Of a DNA stretch of 64,000 bases, positions 26,230 to 35,149 are shown one piece after another (within the stretch, counting starts at the first letter, position 1; each line of letters begins with the position of its first letter). The notes under the pieces were generated by a model. It did not search any database. It saw only the letters and a list, made by a program, of their open reading frames with translations, and was not told the origin of the DNA. Origin of the DNA: CAYSPG01 sp964432885. GTDB taxonomy: Bacteria > Bacteroidota > Bacteroidia > AKYH767-A > OLB10. A program made the position numbers and the translations under genes. Location: the NCBI GenBank assembly GCA_964432885.1, contig CAYSPG010000002.1:301318-365317 (forward strand), given 5' to 3'.

Positions 26230-26466
26230 ATGTCAGACATTTCATCAAGAGTTAAAGCCATTATTGTTGACAAATTAGGTGTTGACGAAGGCGAAGTTAC
26301 AAACGAAGCTTCTTTTACCAACGATTTGGGTGCCGACTCACTGGACACCGTTGAATTAATTATGGAATTTGAAAAAGAATTTAACATTGCTATTCCTGAT
26401 GATCAGGCTGAAAAAATTGCAACCGTAGGTCAGGCAATCGATTACATTTCGGCAAACGCCAAGTAA
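26230..26466 (+). CDS. acpP: Acyl carrier protein
   Basis: A 78-aa acyl carrier protein, the usual length. The phosphopantetheine-attachment Ser lies in LGADSLDTVELIMEFE, and the acidic helix IPDDQAEKIATVGQAIDYI follows. It carries growing acyl chains for type II fatty-acid synthesis. It is the first gene of an acpP-fabF-rnc operon (21-bp gap to fabF), a widespread arrangement. Confidence 0.98.
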   Translation: MSDISSRVKAIIVDKLGVDEGEVTNEASFTNDLGADSLDTVELIMEFEKEFNIAIPDDQAEKIATVGQAIDYISANAK

Positions 26467-26487
26467 TTCCATTTTTTAATCGGTAAT

Positions 26488-27741
26488 ATGGAATTAAAAA
26501 GAGTAGTAGTTACAGGATTAGGTGCCCTTACACCACTGGGCAATTCAGTTACCGATTACTGGAGTGCTCTTTTAGGTGGTGTAAGCGGTGCTGCTCCAAT
26601 TACCAACTTTGATGCATCTAAATTTAAAACCAAATTTGCCTGCGAGGTAAAAGGGTTTGACCCGCTAAATTATTTTGAAAAAAAAGAAGCGCGTAAACTT
26701 GACCCTTATGCCCAGTTTGCTATAGCAGCAAGTGAACAGGGAGTTAAAGATGCAGGGCTTGACACATTTCTATTTAACCCTGACCGTGTTGGAGTAATTT
26801 GGGGATCGGGCATTGGTGGCTTACGCACTTTTTTAGATGAGGTAATTGGGTTTGCCAAAGGCGATGGAACACCTCGTTTTAATCCTTTTTTTATTCCTAA
26901 AATGATTGCAGATATCGCATCCGGACATATATCAATGCGATATGGATTTCGTGGCCCTAACTATACCACCGTTTCGGCATGTGCATCCAGCACCAATGCC
27001 TTAATAGATGCATTTACCTATTTACGATTAGGCAAAGCCGATATTATTATTTCGGGTGGCAGCGAAGCCGCTGTAAACGAAGCTGCCATGGGAGGATTTA
27101 ATGCCATGCATGCGCTAAGTTTAAGAAACGATTCCCCACAAACTGCATCACGACCATTTGATTTAGACAGAGACGGATTTGTAATGGGCGAAGGTTCAGG
27201 CTGTATTGTTTTAGAAGAATTAGAGCATGCAAAAAAACGTGGGGCAAAAATTTATGCCGAATTTGCCGGAGGAGGAATGAGTGCCGATGCATACCATTTA
27301 ACCGCCACCCATCCCGAAGGGCTTGGAGCATTTAACGTTATGAAAAATTCGCTTGACGATGCCGGCATGAAAACATCCGACATTGATTACATCAATGTTC
27401 ATGGCACATCAACCCCAGTTGGCGATCCAAGCGAAGTAAAAGCGATATTAAAGTTATTTGGAGAAGATGCATACAAACTCAATATCAGCTCTACCAAATC
27501 AATGACCGGCCATTTATTGGGTGCTGCAGGTTCCATCGAAGCAATTGCATCCATACTTTCTGTAGTTAATAATGTTGTTCCTCCAACCATTAACCATTTT
27601 ACTGACGATCCTGAGTTTGACCCCAAACTTAATTTCACTTTTCATAAGCCACAGCAACGTACTGTAGGAGCTGCGTTAAGCAACACTTTTGGCTTTGGAG
27701 GGCACAATGCCTCTGTTATTTTCAAAAAATATATTGCTTAA
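26488..27741 (+). CDS. fabF: 3-oxoacyl-[acyl-carrier-protein] synthase II
   Basis: A 417-aa KASII. The catalytic Cys lies in TVSACASSTNALIDAF, and the two His residues lie in NVHGTSTPVGDPSE and KSMTGHLLGAAGS. FNTFGFGGHN-type closing (SNTFGFGGHNASVIF) is present. It condenses acyl-ACP with malonyl-ACP in fatty-acid elongation. Its length and its position between acpP and rnc are typical. Confidence 0.98.
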   Translation: MELKRVVVTGLGALTPLGNSVTDYWSALLGGVSGAAPITNFDASKFKTKFACEVKGFDPLNYFEKKEARKLDPYAQFAIAASEQGVKDAGLDTFLFNPDRVGVIWGSGIGGLRTFLDEVIGFAKGDGTPRFNPFFIPKMIADIASGHISMRYGFRGPNYTTVSACASSTNALIDAFTYLRLGKADIIISGGSEAAVNEAAMGGFNAMHALSLRNDSPQTASRPFDLDRDGFVMGEGSGCIVLEELEHAKKRGAKIYAEFAGGGMSADAYHLTATHPEGLGAFNVMKNSLDDAGMKTSDIDYINVHGTSTPVGDPSEVKAILKLFGEDAYKLNISSTKSMTGHLLGAAGSIEAIASILSVVNNVVPPTINHFTDDPEFDPKLNFTFHKPQQRTVGAALSNTFGFGGHNASVIFKKYIA

Positions 27742-27752
27742 ATATTTTTAGC

Positions 27753-28463
27753 TTGATAGGTTTATCAGCAATAAAATACTTTTTCTCCCGCGATAAAAAA
27801 TTCTTTTTTTCTTTAAAAAACATTACGGGTATTTACCCACAAAACATTGCACTCTATCACCTTGCTTTCAGTCATCGAAGTATGGCTAAAGAAACAACCA
27901 ATGGCATGAAACACAGCAATGAGCGTCTTGAATATCTTGGCGATGCTGTTTTGGGAGCTGTGGTTGCTGAAATGCTGTTTAAGAAATTCCCTTTCAGGGG
28001 CGAAGGTTTTTTAACCGAAATGCGTAGCCGCATTGTAAGCCGCGAAAACTTAAAACAATTGGCTTTTAAATTAGGTATTGAACAATTTATTAAAAAAAAT
28101 GCCGGCCCCGATGCTTACCGAAGTATGCATGGTGATGCGCTGGAGGCATTGATAGGCGCAATTTATATTGACCGTGGATACTCAAAAGCAAAACATTTTG
28201 TATTAGAGCGCATTATTGCTAACCATGTTGATATGGATGCCATTGAAAGTACTGAAATAAATTTTAAAAGCCGACTGCTTAATTGGGGTCAGCGCAATAA
28301 GCATACAGTGGTGTTTGAAACATTAGAAGAAAATGCTGCAGATAAACTAATCAAAGTAAGATTGATGATTGATGGCAACGAAGTTTCGAAAGGTGTAGAT
28401 TTTGTAAAAAAGAAAGCTGAACAGATTGCCGCTCAAAAAGCCTGTGAACAAATGAATATTTAG
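27753..28463 (+). CDS. rnc: Ribonuclease III
   Basis: A 236-aa RNase III. The signature HSNERLEYLGDAVLGAVVAE and the second acidic site HGDALEALIGAIYIDRGY complete the two-metal nuclease core (residues about 20-150). A double-stranded RNA-binding domain follows at the C-terminus (FKSRLLNWGQRNKHTVVFE to AEQIAAQKACEQM). The start is TTG; no in-frame ATG precedes the conserved N-terminal helix. It is 11 bp after the fabF stop, so coupling is likely. Confidence 0.95.
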   Translation: MIGLSAIKYFFSRDKKFFFSLKNITGIYPQNIALYHLAFSHRSMAKETTNGMKHSNERLEYLGDAVLGAVVAEMLFKKFPFRGEGFLTEMRSRIVSRENLKQLAFKLGIEQFIKKNAGPDAYRSMHGDALEALIGAIYIDRGYSKAKHFVLERIIANHVDMDAIESTEINFKSRLLNWGQRNKHTVVFETLEENAADKLIKVRLMIDGNEVSKGVDFVKKKAEQIAAQKACEQMNI

Positions 28464-28533
28464 CTTGGAAATAACAGGAAATATTTACTTGCTTAAAAAA
28501 ATAATTTTGGCAAAACAACAATCCATTTAATAC

Positions 28534-30045
28534 ATGGAAATTAAAGTGCTTAAAATGTTTATTGATACGGTTTCAAAAGACCGATATCATTTTTTAAGCC
28601 CACCCGAAGTTTACCTTGCCGACAAGCACAGCCCTAAGGTACTTCAACTATACAAACTGATTAAAGACGAAAAAGTAAAAACGGATGAAGAAGCCATGCA
28701 GGCTCTTTACCCCCTAATGCCATTGCCTAAAGAATATAAAAAAATAAAAGAGCAGCTAATTGATAAAGTAGAGGTATTATTATTAGGAGTTGATCCTGAC
28801 AAAATATTAAATACAATGATTGCGAAAGCAATATTTTATACCGCCCGCAGATTTTTTGTTGCCAGTATAATCAAACAAAGCAAGCATTTAGAATTTCAAG
28901 CAGGTGATTGGTATAAAAGAACATTATCTTCTGCACAACCTTTTGGAATAAATGCTTTTACAATGCCATCTTACTTCACCCTTTCAGAGCTAAGTGCATT
29001 TTTAAATAAACCCGAAGAATGGCTTGAATATAAATTGGCATTTGAAAAAGAACTTGAATACTATATAGCTGAAAAAAAATTACGATTGCTTTATCATGAG
29101 TTGATACTTATAATGTTTAGTTCAGAAAGCGCCATTTATAAAAACATTAAGCGGGTAAAAAAATACTATGATGAAGCTAAAAAAATTGGAGAAAAATTTT
29201 CTTCATTTCCTATAAAATCAGTTATAGTTGATATTGGGGTTAGGTATGCCCAGGGATCTCGTAATCCTTCTTTATTGCTTGAAATAGTAAGTAGTTATGA
29301 GGAATTACTCACCCAATTTCCTGAAAACAGAAACAAAAGAATTTTGGTTTTTTGCGCAAGCCTTCGTATGGAAGCTCACATGCTGCTGCGCGAATATGAT
29401 TTAGGACGGCTTGAAGTAAAACAAAATATTAAACATTTTACACCCGGCACTTATGATTGGCTTGCATTTTTAGAATATTACTTTCTGTTATGCATGCATG
29501 CCAAAAATTATGACCAGGCTTTAAACATTTATTACGAAGTTATTAAAAACGAATATTTCCCCAACCTTAACCTTGAATTTCAAGAGCGCTGGAAATATTT
29601 TGAGCCCTATCTTAATTATTTATTACCCGAACAATTTCCAAAAGAAGCCATTAATCTATTAGGCTTTTTAGATGAGATATCATATTACACTCACCATAAG
29701 GCCGACAACAATATTACAATAATGATTGGCCAAATTATTATTATGCTTGAAATGCGAGTTTTTGACCAACTTTCGGCTCGAACCCGATACCTTGAACAAT
29801 ATATCGATAAATATATTGACAAAAAGATTTATCCCAGAAGTATTATTTTTCTAAAGATAATAGTTCAACTCTTTAAAAACAATTTTGATGCTGAACTTAC
29901 CGAAAGTCAAACAAAAAAGACATTTGAAAAACTACTACCAGTAAATGGCAACAAACTTTTTTCACCCGAAGGGATTGAAGTAATACCATACGACCATTTA
30001 TGGCCGATGATTTTGGACAAGCTAAAAAAGAAAAATGCGGAATAA
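28534..30045 (+). CDS. Large helical protein of unknown function (503 aa)
   Basis: Not recognised. The 503-aa protein is rich in Lys, Glu, Leu and Tyr, without signal peptide or membrane helices, and looks all-helical. Pairs such as ALNIYYEVIKNEYFPNLNLEF and the repeated 30-40 residue helix pairs through residues 180-400 suggest TPR-like repeats. It follows rnc by 70 bp on the same strand and ends in a strong terminator, so it may be read from the acpP operon. Local GC is low (one line counted, 28741-28800, about 30%). Function unknown. Confidence 0.7.
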   Translation: MEIKVLKMFIDTVSKDRYHFLSPPEVYLADKHSPKVLQLYKLIKDEKVKTDEEAMQALYPLMPLPKEYKKIKEQLIDKVEVLLLGVDPDKILNTMIAKAIFYTARRFFVASIIKQSKHLEFQAGDWYKRTLSSAQPFGINAFTMPSYFTLSELSAFLNKPEEWLEYKLAFEKELEYYIAEKKLRLLYHELILIMFSSESAIYKNIKRVKKYYDEAKKIGEKFSSFPIKSVIVDIGVRYAQGSRNPSLLLEIVSSYEELLTQFPENRNKRILVFCASLRMEAHMLLREYDLGRLEVKQNIKHFTPGTYDWLAFLEYYFLLCMHAKNYDQALNIYYEVIKNEYFPNLNLEFQERWKYFEPYLNYLLPEQFPKEAINLLGFLDEISYYTHHKADNNITIMIGQIIIMLEMRVFDQLSARTRYLEQYIDKYIDKKIYPRSIIFLKIIVQLFKNNFDAELTESQTKKTFEKLLPVNGNKLFSPEGIEVIPYDHLWPMILDKLKKKNAE

Positions 30046-30067
30046 TACTTCCGCATTTTTCTTTTTT
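30030..30067 (+). terminator. Rho-independent terminator
   Basis: The stem AAAAATGCGGAA at 30031-30042 pairs with TTCCGCATTTTT at 30049-30060 around a 6-base loop, followed by a T-rich tail. It overlaps the last codons of the 503-aa gene. The symmetric A/T flanks let it work for the converging small gene as well. Confidence 0.85.
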
Positions 30068-30074
30068 AGCTTTC

Positions 30075-30260
30075 TTATTTAACTGGGTAACTTCCGCTTG
30101 TAATAACAACTCCATCCCTGCTTTCATAGTGCCCGGATGCCATCATATCCTGAGCCTGGTTTATTTCTTGCTGGTTTGCTGCGCAAAAATCAGCATCATT
30201 CATCATATCGGGTGTGGCTATCACTCCCAGGTACATTAACATTGCAATTAGTAATTCCAT
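30075..30260 (-). CDS. Small hypothetical protein (61 aa)
   Basis: A 61-aa ORF between the terminator of the 503-aa gene and a long non-coding gap. It starts with a hydrophobic stretch (MELLIAMLMYLGVIATP) and continues with a polar, Met/Asp/Gln-rich part (DMMNDADFCAANQQEINQAQDMM) that ends with a Gly-Ser-Tyr region. The N-terminus could be a short membrane anchor or weak signal sequence. No homologue is recognised. The ORF is longer than expected by chance in this composition, but coding is not certain. Confidence 0.45.
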   Translation of the reverse strand: MELLIAMLMYLGVIATPDMMNDADFCAANQQEINQAQDMMASGHYESRDGVVITSGSYPVK

Positions 30261-30652
30261 AGTGGTTTATTTTTTTATTTGTTTGATTGGGTAATTGCAA
30301 ACCCATTGCCGCAAATACATTTTATAAGCCCACTTTGCAAAAAACCATTACATGTGTAAGATTCTTTAACAATTGTTGCAAAAAATGCGTGTATTATGAA
30401 AAAACAAACCCAGCTATCCCTAAAAATTTAAAACTACTGCAGGAAAAGTGACTGTAAGTTTTTTTAAAGCCTGCAGCAAATTAAAACTGCATTTATAAAA
30501 ATTTAGGGTTTAGCTTTGGAACAGAAAGTAATCTTACATTTTTTTAAAAAATAAAAACGTTTTACCAGATTGTAAAGCAGTTTTAAACCAAAACAAAAAA
30601 AGAGGCTGTCTCAAAAGTCGAGAAAACCACTTAGAATACTATAGCCTTTAAA
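30261..30652. other. 392-bp gene-free AT-rich region with imperfect hairpin and possible IS end
   Basis: No gene is supported. The segment 30418-30508 is an imperfect inverted repeat: outer arms CCCTAAA and TTTAGGG, inner arms CTGCAGG (30437-30443) and CCTGCAG (30470-30476). At about 30602-30618 there is GAGGCTGTCTCAAAAGT, which resembles terminal inverted repeats of insertion sequences seen in Bacteroidota. No transposase is nearby. Confidence 0.4.
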
Positions 30653-31057
30653 TTATAATTTCTTTATCTGTTTTTCGGTTACCCACTTATCACCAAAAAC
30701 GCTTTTATCATACTTTATATGATACTTGTTTTCTCCTACTTCTATTACGGTGGCAGGCTCAGGCACCATACCATATTCGACCTCAACCTTATCGCCAACT
30801 TTAAATTTTGTAAGAGGTGCTTTAGGCGCATCAGTAGAAAAATCTTTTAAACGGTCTTTGGTAACCCACTCGTTCCAGCTATCATCCCATCCATCATATT
30901 TAATATAATAAGTACCATCATCGGTATTTATTTTTAATATAGTGGCTGGATACCATGTTCCATTATGCTCTACCTGTACCTTTTCATTTGCCTTTTGGGC
31001 ATTGGCAATAATTGCGGTAAATACAAAAATCGCAAGTATTAGAATTGTCTTTTTCAT
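30653..31057 (-). CDS. Secreted protein with two Tudor/agenet-like barrels
   Basis: A 134-aa protein; I use the Met (MKKTILILAIFVFTAII) that opens a signal peptide cleaved after ANAQ. Two similar domains follow. The first is VQVEHNGTWYPATILKI to WNEWVTKDRLKDF, the second KVGDKVEVEYGMVPEPATVIEV to KWVTEKQIKKL. Each has the W/YPATV-x-YIKYD pattern of Tudor, agenet or chromo-barrel folds. Such barrels are mostly known from eukaryotic chromatin readers, yet export is predicted here. Ligand and function unknown. A longer start at 31093 lacks signal-peptide logic. Confidence 0.75.
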   Translation of the reverse strand: MKKTILILAIFVFTAIIANAQKANEKVQVEHNGTWYPATILKINTDDGTYYIKYDGWDDSWNEWVTKDRLKDFSTDAPKAPLTKFKVGDKVEVEYGMVPEPATVIEVGENKYHIKYDKSVFGDKWVTEKQIKKL

Positions 31058-31158
31058 TTTGTTGGTTTTTAAATCTTTGGCAAAATAAACCAATCAAGTT
31101 TTTAACAGCAAGTATTTTACATAAAGTAATTATTTATTTTTGAAAAAAAATTATAACA

Positions 31159-31518
31159 ATGGAAATTACAGGTACATTAAAAGTAAAAGGGAACGAGACC
31201 ACAGTAAGCGATAAATTCCGTAAACGTGAATTTGTAATTACGGATGCATCATCACAGTACCCTCAACACATTTCATTTCAGCTAACTCAGGATAGATGCG
31301 TTTTGCTTGATAACTATAATTTGAATGATGAAATTACAGTTCATTTTAATTTGCGCGGACGCGAATGGAAAAGCCCTCAGGGAGAAATAAAGTATTTTAA
31401 TACGCTGGAAGCATGGCGCTTAGAGCGTAAAAAAACCGAAGCACCTTCGGCACCAGAATCGGCAATGCATACCGTTAACGATATGCCACCTGATATGAAA
31501 GATGACTTGCCATTTTAA
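31159..31518 (+). CDS. DUF3127 protein (OB-fold-like)
   Basis: A 119-aa DUF3127 protein. MEITGTLKVKGNETTVSDKFRKREFVI and YPQHISFQLTQDRC are the conserved strands, followed by FNLRGREWKSPQGEIKYFNTLEAWRLE and an acidic, Pro-rich tail ending DDLPF. The fold and acidic tail recall SSB, and the family is common in Bacteroidota. A role in DNA metabolism is inferred only. It overlaps tail-to-tail by four bases with the following minus-strand gene. Confidence 0.88.
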   Translation: MEITGTLKVKGNETTVSDKFRKREFVITDASSQYPQHISFQLTQDRCVLLDNYNLNDEITVHFNLRGREWKSPQGEIKYFNTLEAWRLERKKTEAPSAPESAMHTVNDMPPDMKDDLPF

Positions 31519-32129
31519 AATTTAGCGCAAGCACCAATTGTAACATACGAAACACCAAAGCCAACTTCGGTATAAACGGCCCACGATTTATCCAAGTAAT
31601 ATCTAATTCCGGCATAAACGCTAACACCTGTACCTGATTTTTTTTCAGGTATTTTTTCTCCTTTGGCATATTCGCTTTTATCGGGCACCGAAAGCAAGTT
31701 ATAGCTTACCATTAAGCCAGCGTATGAGTCATAATCATACGAGCGAAACCATTCATTATAATGAAATGCAGCGCGCAGTCCGGCAATAACAAATGTGTAA
31801 TGCCTGTCATAATACAAAAAGCCTCCTCCATCCTTAGACACAAGGCTTCTTACACCTGCATAACATCCAACACCTATTACTGCCCGCTCCCATTCCAATG
31901 GCAATGCTCGTTCATAATTTAAACTAATGGTAGGCGACTCTTTATTTTTTTTGTCAGAAGCATTATAAAAACTACCTATACCAAGTCCAAGACTCAATAC
32001 ATTATCATTATCTTCTATTGACTGAGCCAATGTGAATTTTGAAAACAGGAATAGTAGCAAAATCAAAATCCACTTTTTGTAACTAAATAAAAAGAAACTG
32101 TTCTCTAGTATGATGGCTTGCCTTGACAC
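31515..32129 (-). CDS. Predicted outer-membrane protein (204 aa)
   Basis: A 204-aa protein with a probable signal peptide (SYKKWILILLLFLFSKFTLAQ). The start may be a Met or alternative codon closer to this segment, as the first 15 residues look unlike a signal peptide. The mature part has beta-strand patterns such as LSLGLGIGSFYN, AVIGVGCYAGVRSL and VYTEVGFGVSYV, compatible with an 8-strand outer-membrane barrel. Family not recognised. Confidence 0.6.
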   Translation of the reverse strand: MSRQAIILENSFFLFSYKKWILILLLFLFSKFTLAQSIEDNDNVLSLGLGIGSFYNASDKKNKESPTISLNYERALPLEWERAVIGVGCYAGVRSLVSKDGGGFLYYDRHYTFVIAGLRAAFHYNEWFRSYDYDSYAGLMVSYNLLSVPDKSEYAKGEKIPEKKSGTGVSVYAGIRYYLDKSWAVYTEVGFGVSYVTIGACAKF

Positions 32130-32467
32130 TAAAAATGCGGTTAGATAAATTCTGCCACTAAACTACAAAATAGAATTGTTTGGAAATTGCATGATGATTT
32201 AGTTCCTGATAATTGTTTTTAATTTGAACTGTGAATGAAAACAGCGTTTGTTGTTTACTTAACTCAAAAAAATATTGCTGCGTAACCAGTTCAGTGATGG
32301 CTTGTTTTCTCAAAAAATATCTTTGTTTAAAATAAGGTCAATCGCTAAAATGCCCGCCTTATAAGCATTTGGCACGATAATATTTTTTAAACATTATTTT
32401 GTTTTGCTATATATTTATATAGATTTGCTTTAAACTCCTCTTAATTCACAATTATAAATTTAAACTA
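32130..32467. other. 338-bp gene-free region before the T9SS protein gene
   Basis: AT-rich intergenic DNA. No ORF is supported. The only recognisable signal is the promoter at 32399-32427 close to its right end. Confidence 0.5.
32399..32427 (+). promoter_or_regulatory. Predicted promoter of the T9SS cargo gene
   Basis: TTG at 32399-32401, 18-nt spacer, TAGATTTG at 32420-32427 (exact TAnnTTTG). The start codon of the T9SS protein is at 32468. Consensus-based prediction. Confidence 0.55.
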
Positions 32468-35029
32468 ATGGGAACATTATTAACAAAAATTAACAAAGCG
32501 TTGATGAGCACAATCATTGCGTTGCTCATTTCTACAACCGGATTTACACAAACCAATCCTACACCTCAATCGCTTCCGTATTCGCAAGATTTTAGCTTAC
32601 TGGCGCATACTTCAAATACCTACCCTGCCGGTTGGCGTGGCTGGCGGCTTGATGGACCATCAAGCAGCACGTTTAATATTAATGCGGCTATTGCAAATGC
32701 TGCACTTACCGTAAGCAGCAATGCTTCACTTACCAACAGAAGAGGACATAATTACGATGGAAAGATTGGAATGCTTAACGGTGCTAACAGGGATATTGCG
32801 TTGGTACTTGCCATTAACACTACCGGTGCAACGGGTGTAAATGTGGGGTATGATATTATGACTATTCGCAACCCGTATAACGGTGCAGGTGCCACACGCA
32901 TTCGTGAAGTTACATTGCAATATCGAGTAGGAACAACAGGTACATTTACAACACTTACCGGAATTGAATATCAAAACAACTCAATCAACCAAATAACCGC
33001 TGTTACAACTCCACAAAACGTACAGGCACGTACAATTACTTTGCCTGCAGCCTGCGACAATCAGTCGGAAGTGCAATTGCGGTGGGTAACAAGAGATTTT
33101 AGCGGATCGGGCGGAAGACCCAGTTTTGCAGTTGACAATGTTATTGTATGTGCCGGCAGCAGCGCTGCCGCAGGTGCCGACCAAAGTATTTGCGCAGGCA
33201 ATGATGTTTTGCTCAATGGGATTGTTACTGGAGCTACAGGTGGCACATGGACAACATCCGGTGATGGTTCTTTTTCTCCCAGCAATACTTCGCTTACTGC
33301 AGCTTACACACCGGGCCCTAATGATTTAGCAAACGGTTCAGTTGCGCTTACTCTTACTGCTGATGGAACTTCGCTTTGCCCAGGAGGTACCGACAATTTA
33401 ACAATTTCTATTTCAGCAGGCGCACCAGCCCAACCCAATCCCATTACAGGTGCTCCAATAAGTATTTGTACTCCATTTACAGGTCTAGTGCTGTCAACTA
33501 ATAATGACCCCTCTGCTACAAGTTATAATTGGACAGCTGTTGGACTTAATAATGGTATCACCTTTAATCCTCCTTCAACCACAAACACAATAACTGCTGA
33601 CTTCGACTCAACACCAAATTCAACCTACACAATACATGTAGAGGCAGTAAATGCATGTGGAGTTTCTCCATACAGGTCAGTAAACATACGGTGTAAGGTA
33701 GGTGTACCTGCAAGTGTTAGTGGTGATGCTTTTGCCTGCGCAGGTGATGTTAAAAATTATACTGGCACTGCTGTAACAGGTGCTGATAATTATACATGGA
33801 CCGGACCTGCCGGAACTTTGTTTGACGGAAACCCTACTCCATATACAACCAATAACTTAACTGTTGCAGTAACCTTTCCTGCCGGTTGGAGCGGAGGAAG
33901 CATTTGTATTGCCGCCAATGTTGCGTGTTATACCAGTCCAACAAAATGCATATCTGTTGTTTCAACACCCAATCAACCGGGTGGTGTTATAGGCAATCTT
34001 AATGTTTGCCCTCCACAGGCGGGGCTTACTTATTTTGTTCCTTACATATCCGGACTTACATACAACTGGACAGTACCACCCAATACAACTTTGATTTCGG
34101 GTCAGGGAACAAACACAATTGTAATTGATGTTGGTGCAACCTTTGTACCCGGTGACATAACAGTTACCCAATCTAGTTCATGTGCAACAAGTGTGGCACG
34201 TGTAAAAACCATTTTCCTTGGCTCGGGTGGTAATCCGGTAGGTAAACCATCCGGAATTTATTTTGGACAAATAAACAATGTGTGCGGAAACACTTTTAGT
34301 TATACAGCACTTCCTTTGGTTGCCAATGCATACTACAACTGGACATTTCCAACAGGCACATTGTATATGACAAAATCTGCAAACACAGTTACAGTTAAGT
34401 TTCCAAATGGAGGATTTAACAACAGTTTTATAGGAGTAAATATTCAGTCAGGGTGTTTTATTAGTCCCGAAAGAACCAAATCAATTTTAGGTGCTCCACT
34501 TCCGCCTGTTGTAACCGGACCATCATCGGTTTGTGCCAATACAGGTGGGTATGTGTATTCTATTCCGCAAAGCACACCTGCCACTACTGTAATCTGGCTG
34601 GTACCTCCCGGTGCAACCATTACAAGTGGACAGGGAACTACATCTATAACAGTATCGTTTGGTAACACGCCTGGCAATGTATATTGTACCGAGTTAAATG
34701 CATGTGGCAACAGTTCGGGTAAGGTTGCCGTTTCTATTACATGCCGTGAATCCGAATCAAGTATAGAAACAGCTCGCAACATTAATTTTAATACCTATCC
34801 CAATCCTGCTTCAAACAATTTAACGGTTGAATTTAATTCCAATGCCGGTTTGCCTTATCAAATTAAAATATCAGATGTTACAGGCAGAACTGTTTTGGTT
34901 ACAAAAGGGATAACATTAGAAAATGTAAACACCCAACAATTTAATGTAAGCTCATTCTCTAAAGGATTATATCTGGTTTCGCTCGATTCAAATGGTAAAA
35001 CAATTCAGAGTAGAATTGCTATTGAATAA
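32468..35029 (+). CDS. T9SS cargo protein with Ig/PKD-like repeats
   Basis: An 853-aa secreted protein. An N-terminal signal segment (ALMSTIIALLISTTGFTQ) is followed by a jelly-roll-like domain (SLPYSQDFSLLAHTS to SFAVDNVIVC, about residues 40-225). Several Ig/PKD-like repeats follow, with recurring patterns such as YNWTVPPNTTLISGQGTN and VIWLVPPGATITSGQGTTSI. The C-terminal 80 residues are a type A T9SS sorting domain (YPNPASNNLTVEF, then GRTVLVTKG, FSKGLYLVSL). The protein is therefore expected to reach the cell surface. A terminator follows. Confidence 0.9.
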   Translation: MGTLLTKINKALMSTIIALLISTTGFTQTNPTPQSLPYSQDFSLLAHTSNTYPAGWRGWRLDGPSSSTFNINAAIANAALTVSSNASLTNRRGHNYDGKIGMLNGANRDIALVLAINTTGATGVNVGYDIMTIRNPYNGAGATRIREVTLQYRVGTTGTFTTLTGIEYQNNSINQITAVTTPQNVQARTITLPAACDNQSEVQLRWVTRDFSGSGGRPSFAVDNVIVCAGSSAAAGADQSICAGNDVLLNGIVTGATGGTWTTSGDGSFSPSNTSLTAAYTPGPNDLANGSVALTLTADGTSLCPGGTDNLTISISAGAPAQPNPITGAPISICTPFTGLVLSTNNDPSATSYNWTAVGLNNGITFNPPSTTNTITADFDSTPNSTYTIHVEAVNACGVSPYRSVNIRCKVGVPASVSGDAFACAGDVKNYTGTAVTGADNYTWTGPAGTLFDGNPTPYTTNNLTVAVTFPAGWSGGSICIAANVACYTSPTKCISVVSTPNQPGGVIGNLNVCPPQAGLTYFVPYISGLTYNWTVPPNTTLISGQGTNTIVIDVGATFVPGDITVTQSSSCATSVARVKTIFLGSGGNPVGKPSGIYFGQINNVCGNTFSYTALPLVANAYYNWTFPTGTLYMTKSANTVTVKFPNGGFNNSFIGVNIQSGCFISPERTKSILGAPLPPVVTGPSSVCANTGGYVYSIPQSTPATTVIWLVPPGATITSGQGTTSITVSFGNTPGNVYCTELNACGNSSGKVAVSITCRESESSIETARNINFNTYPNPASNNLTVEFNSNAGLPYQIKISDVTGRTVLVTKGITLENVNTQQFNVSSFSKGLYLVSLDSNGKTIQSRIAIE

Positions 35030-35052
35030 AATCATTTTATTTTAACATTAAT

Positions 35053-35088
35053 AAAAATGGCGCTGGTAACTACTGGCGCCATTTTTTA
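35053..35088 (+). terminator. Rho-independent terminator after the T9SS cargo gene
   Basis: The stem AATGGCGC/GCGCCATT has its arms at 35056-35063 and 35076-35083 around a 12-base loop, followed directly by a run of T. Confidence 0.85.
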
Positions 35089-35149
35089 TTGATACAGTCT
35101 GTGGCTTTAAAATTTATTTCGTTTACATTTGGAACAACAATAAAAACAG

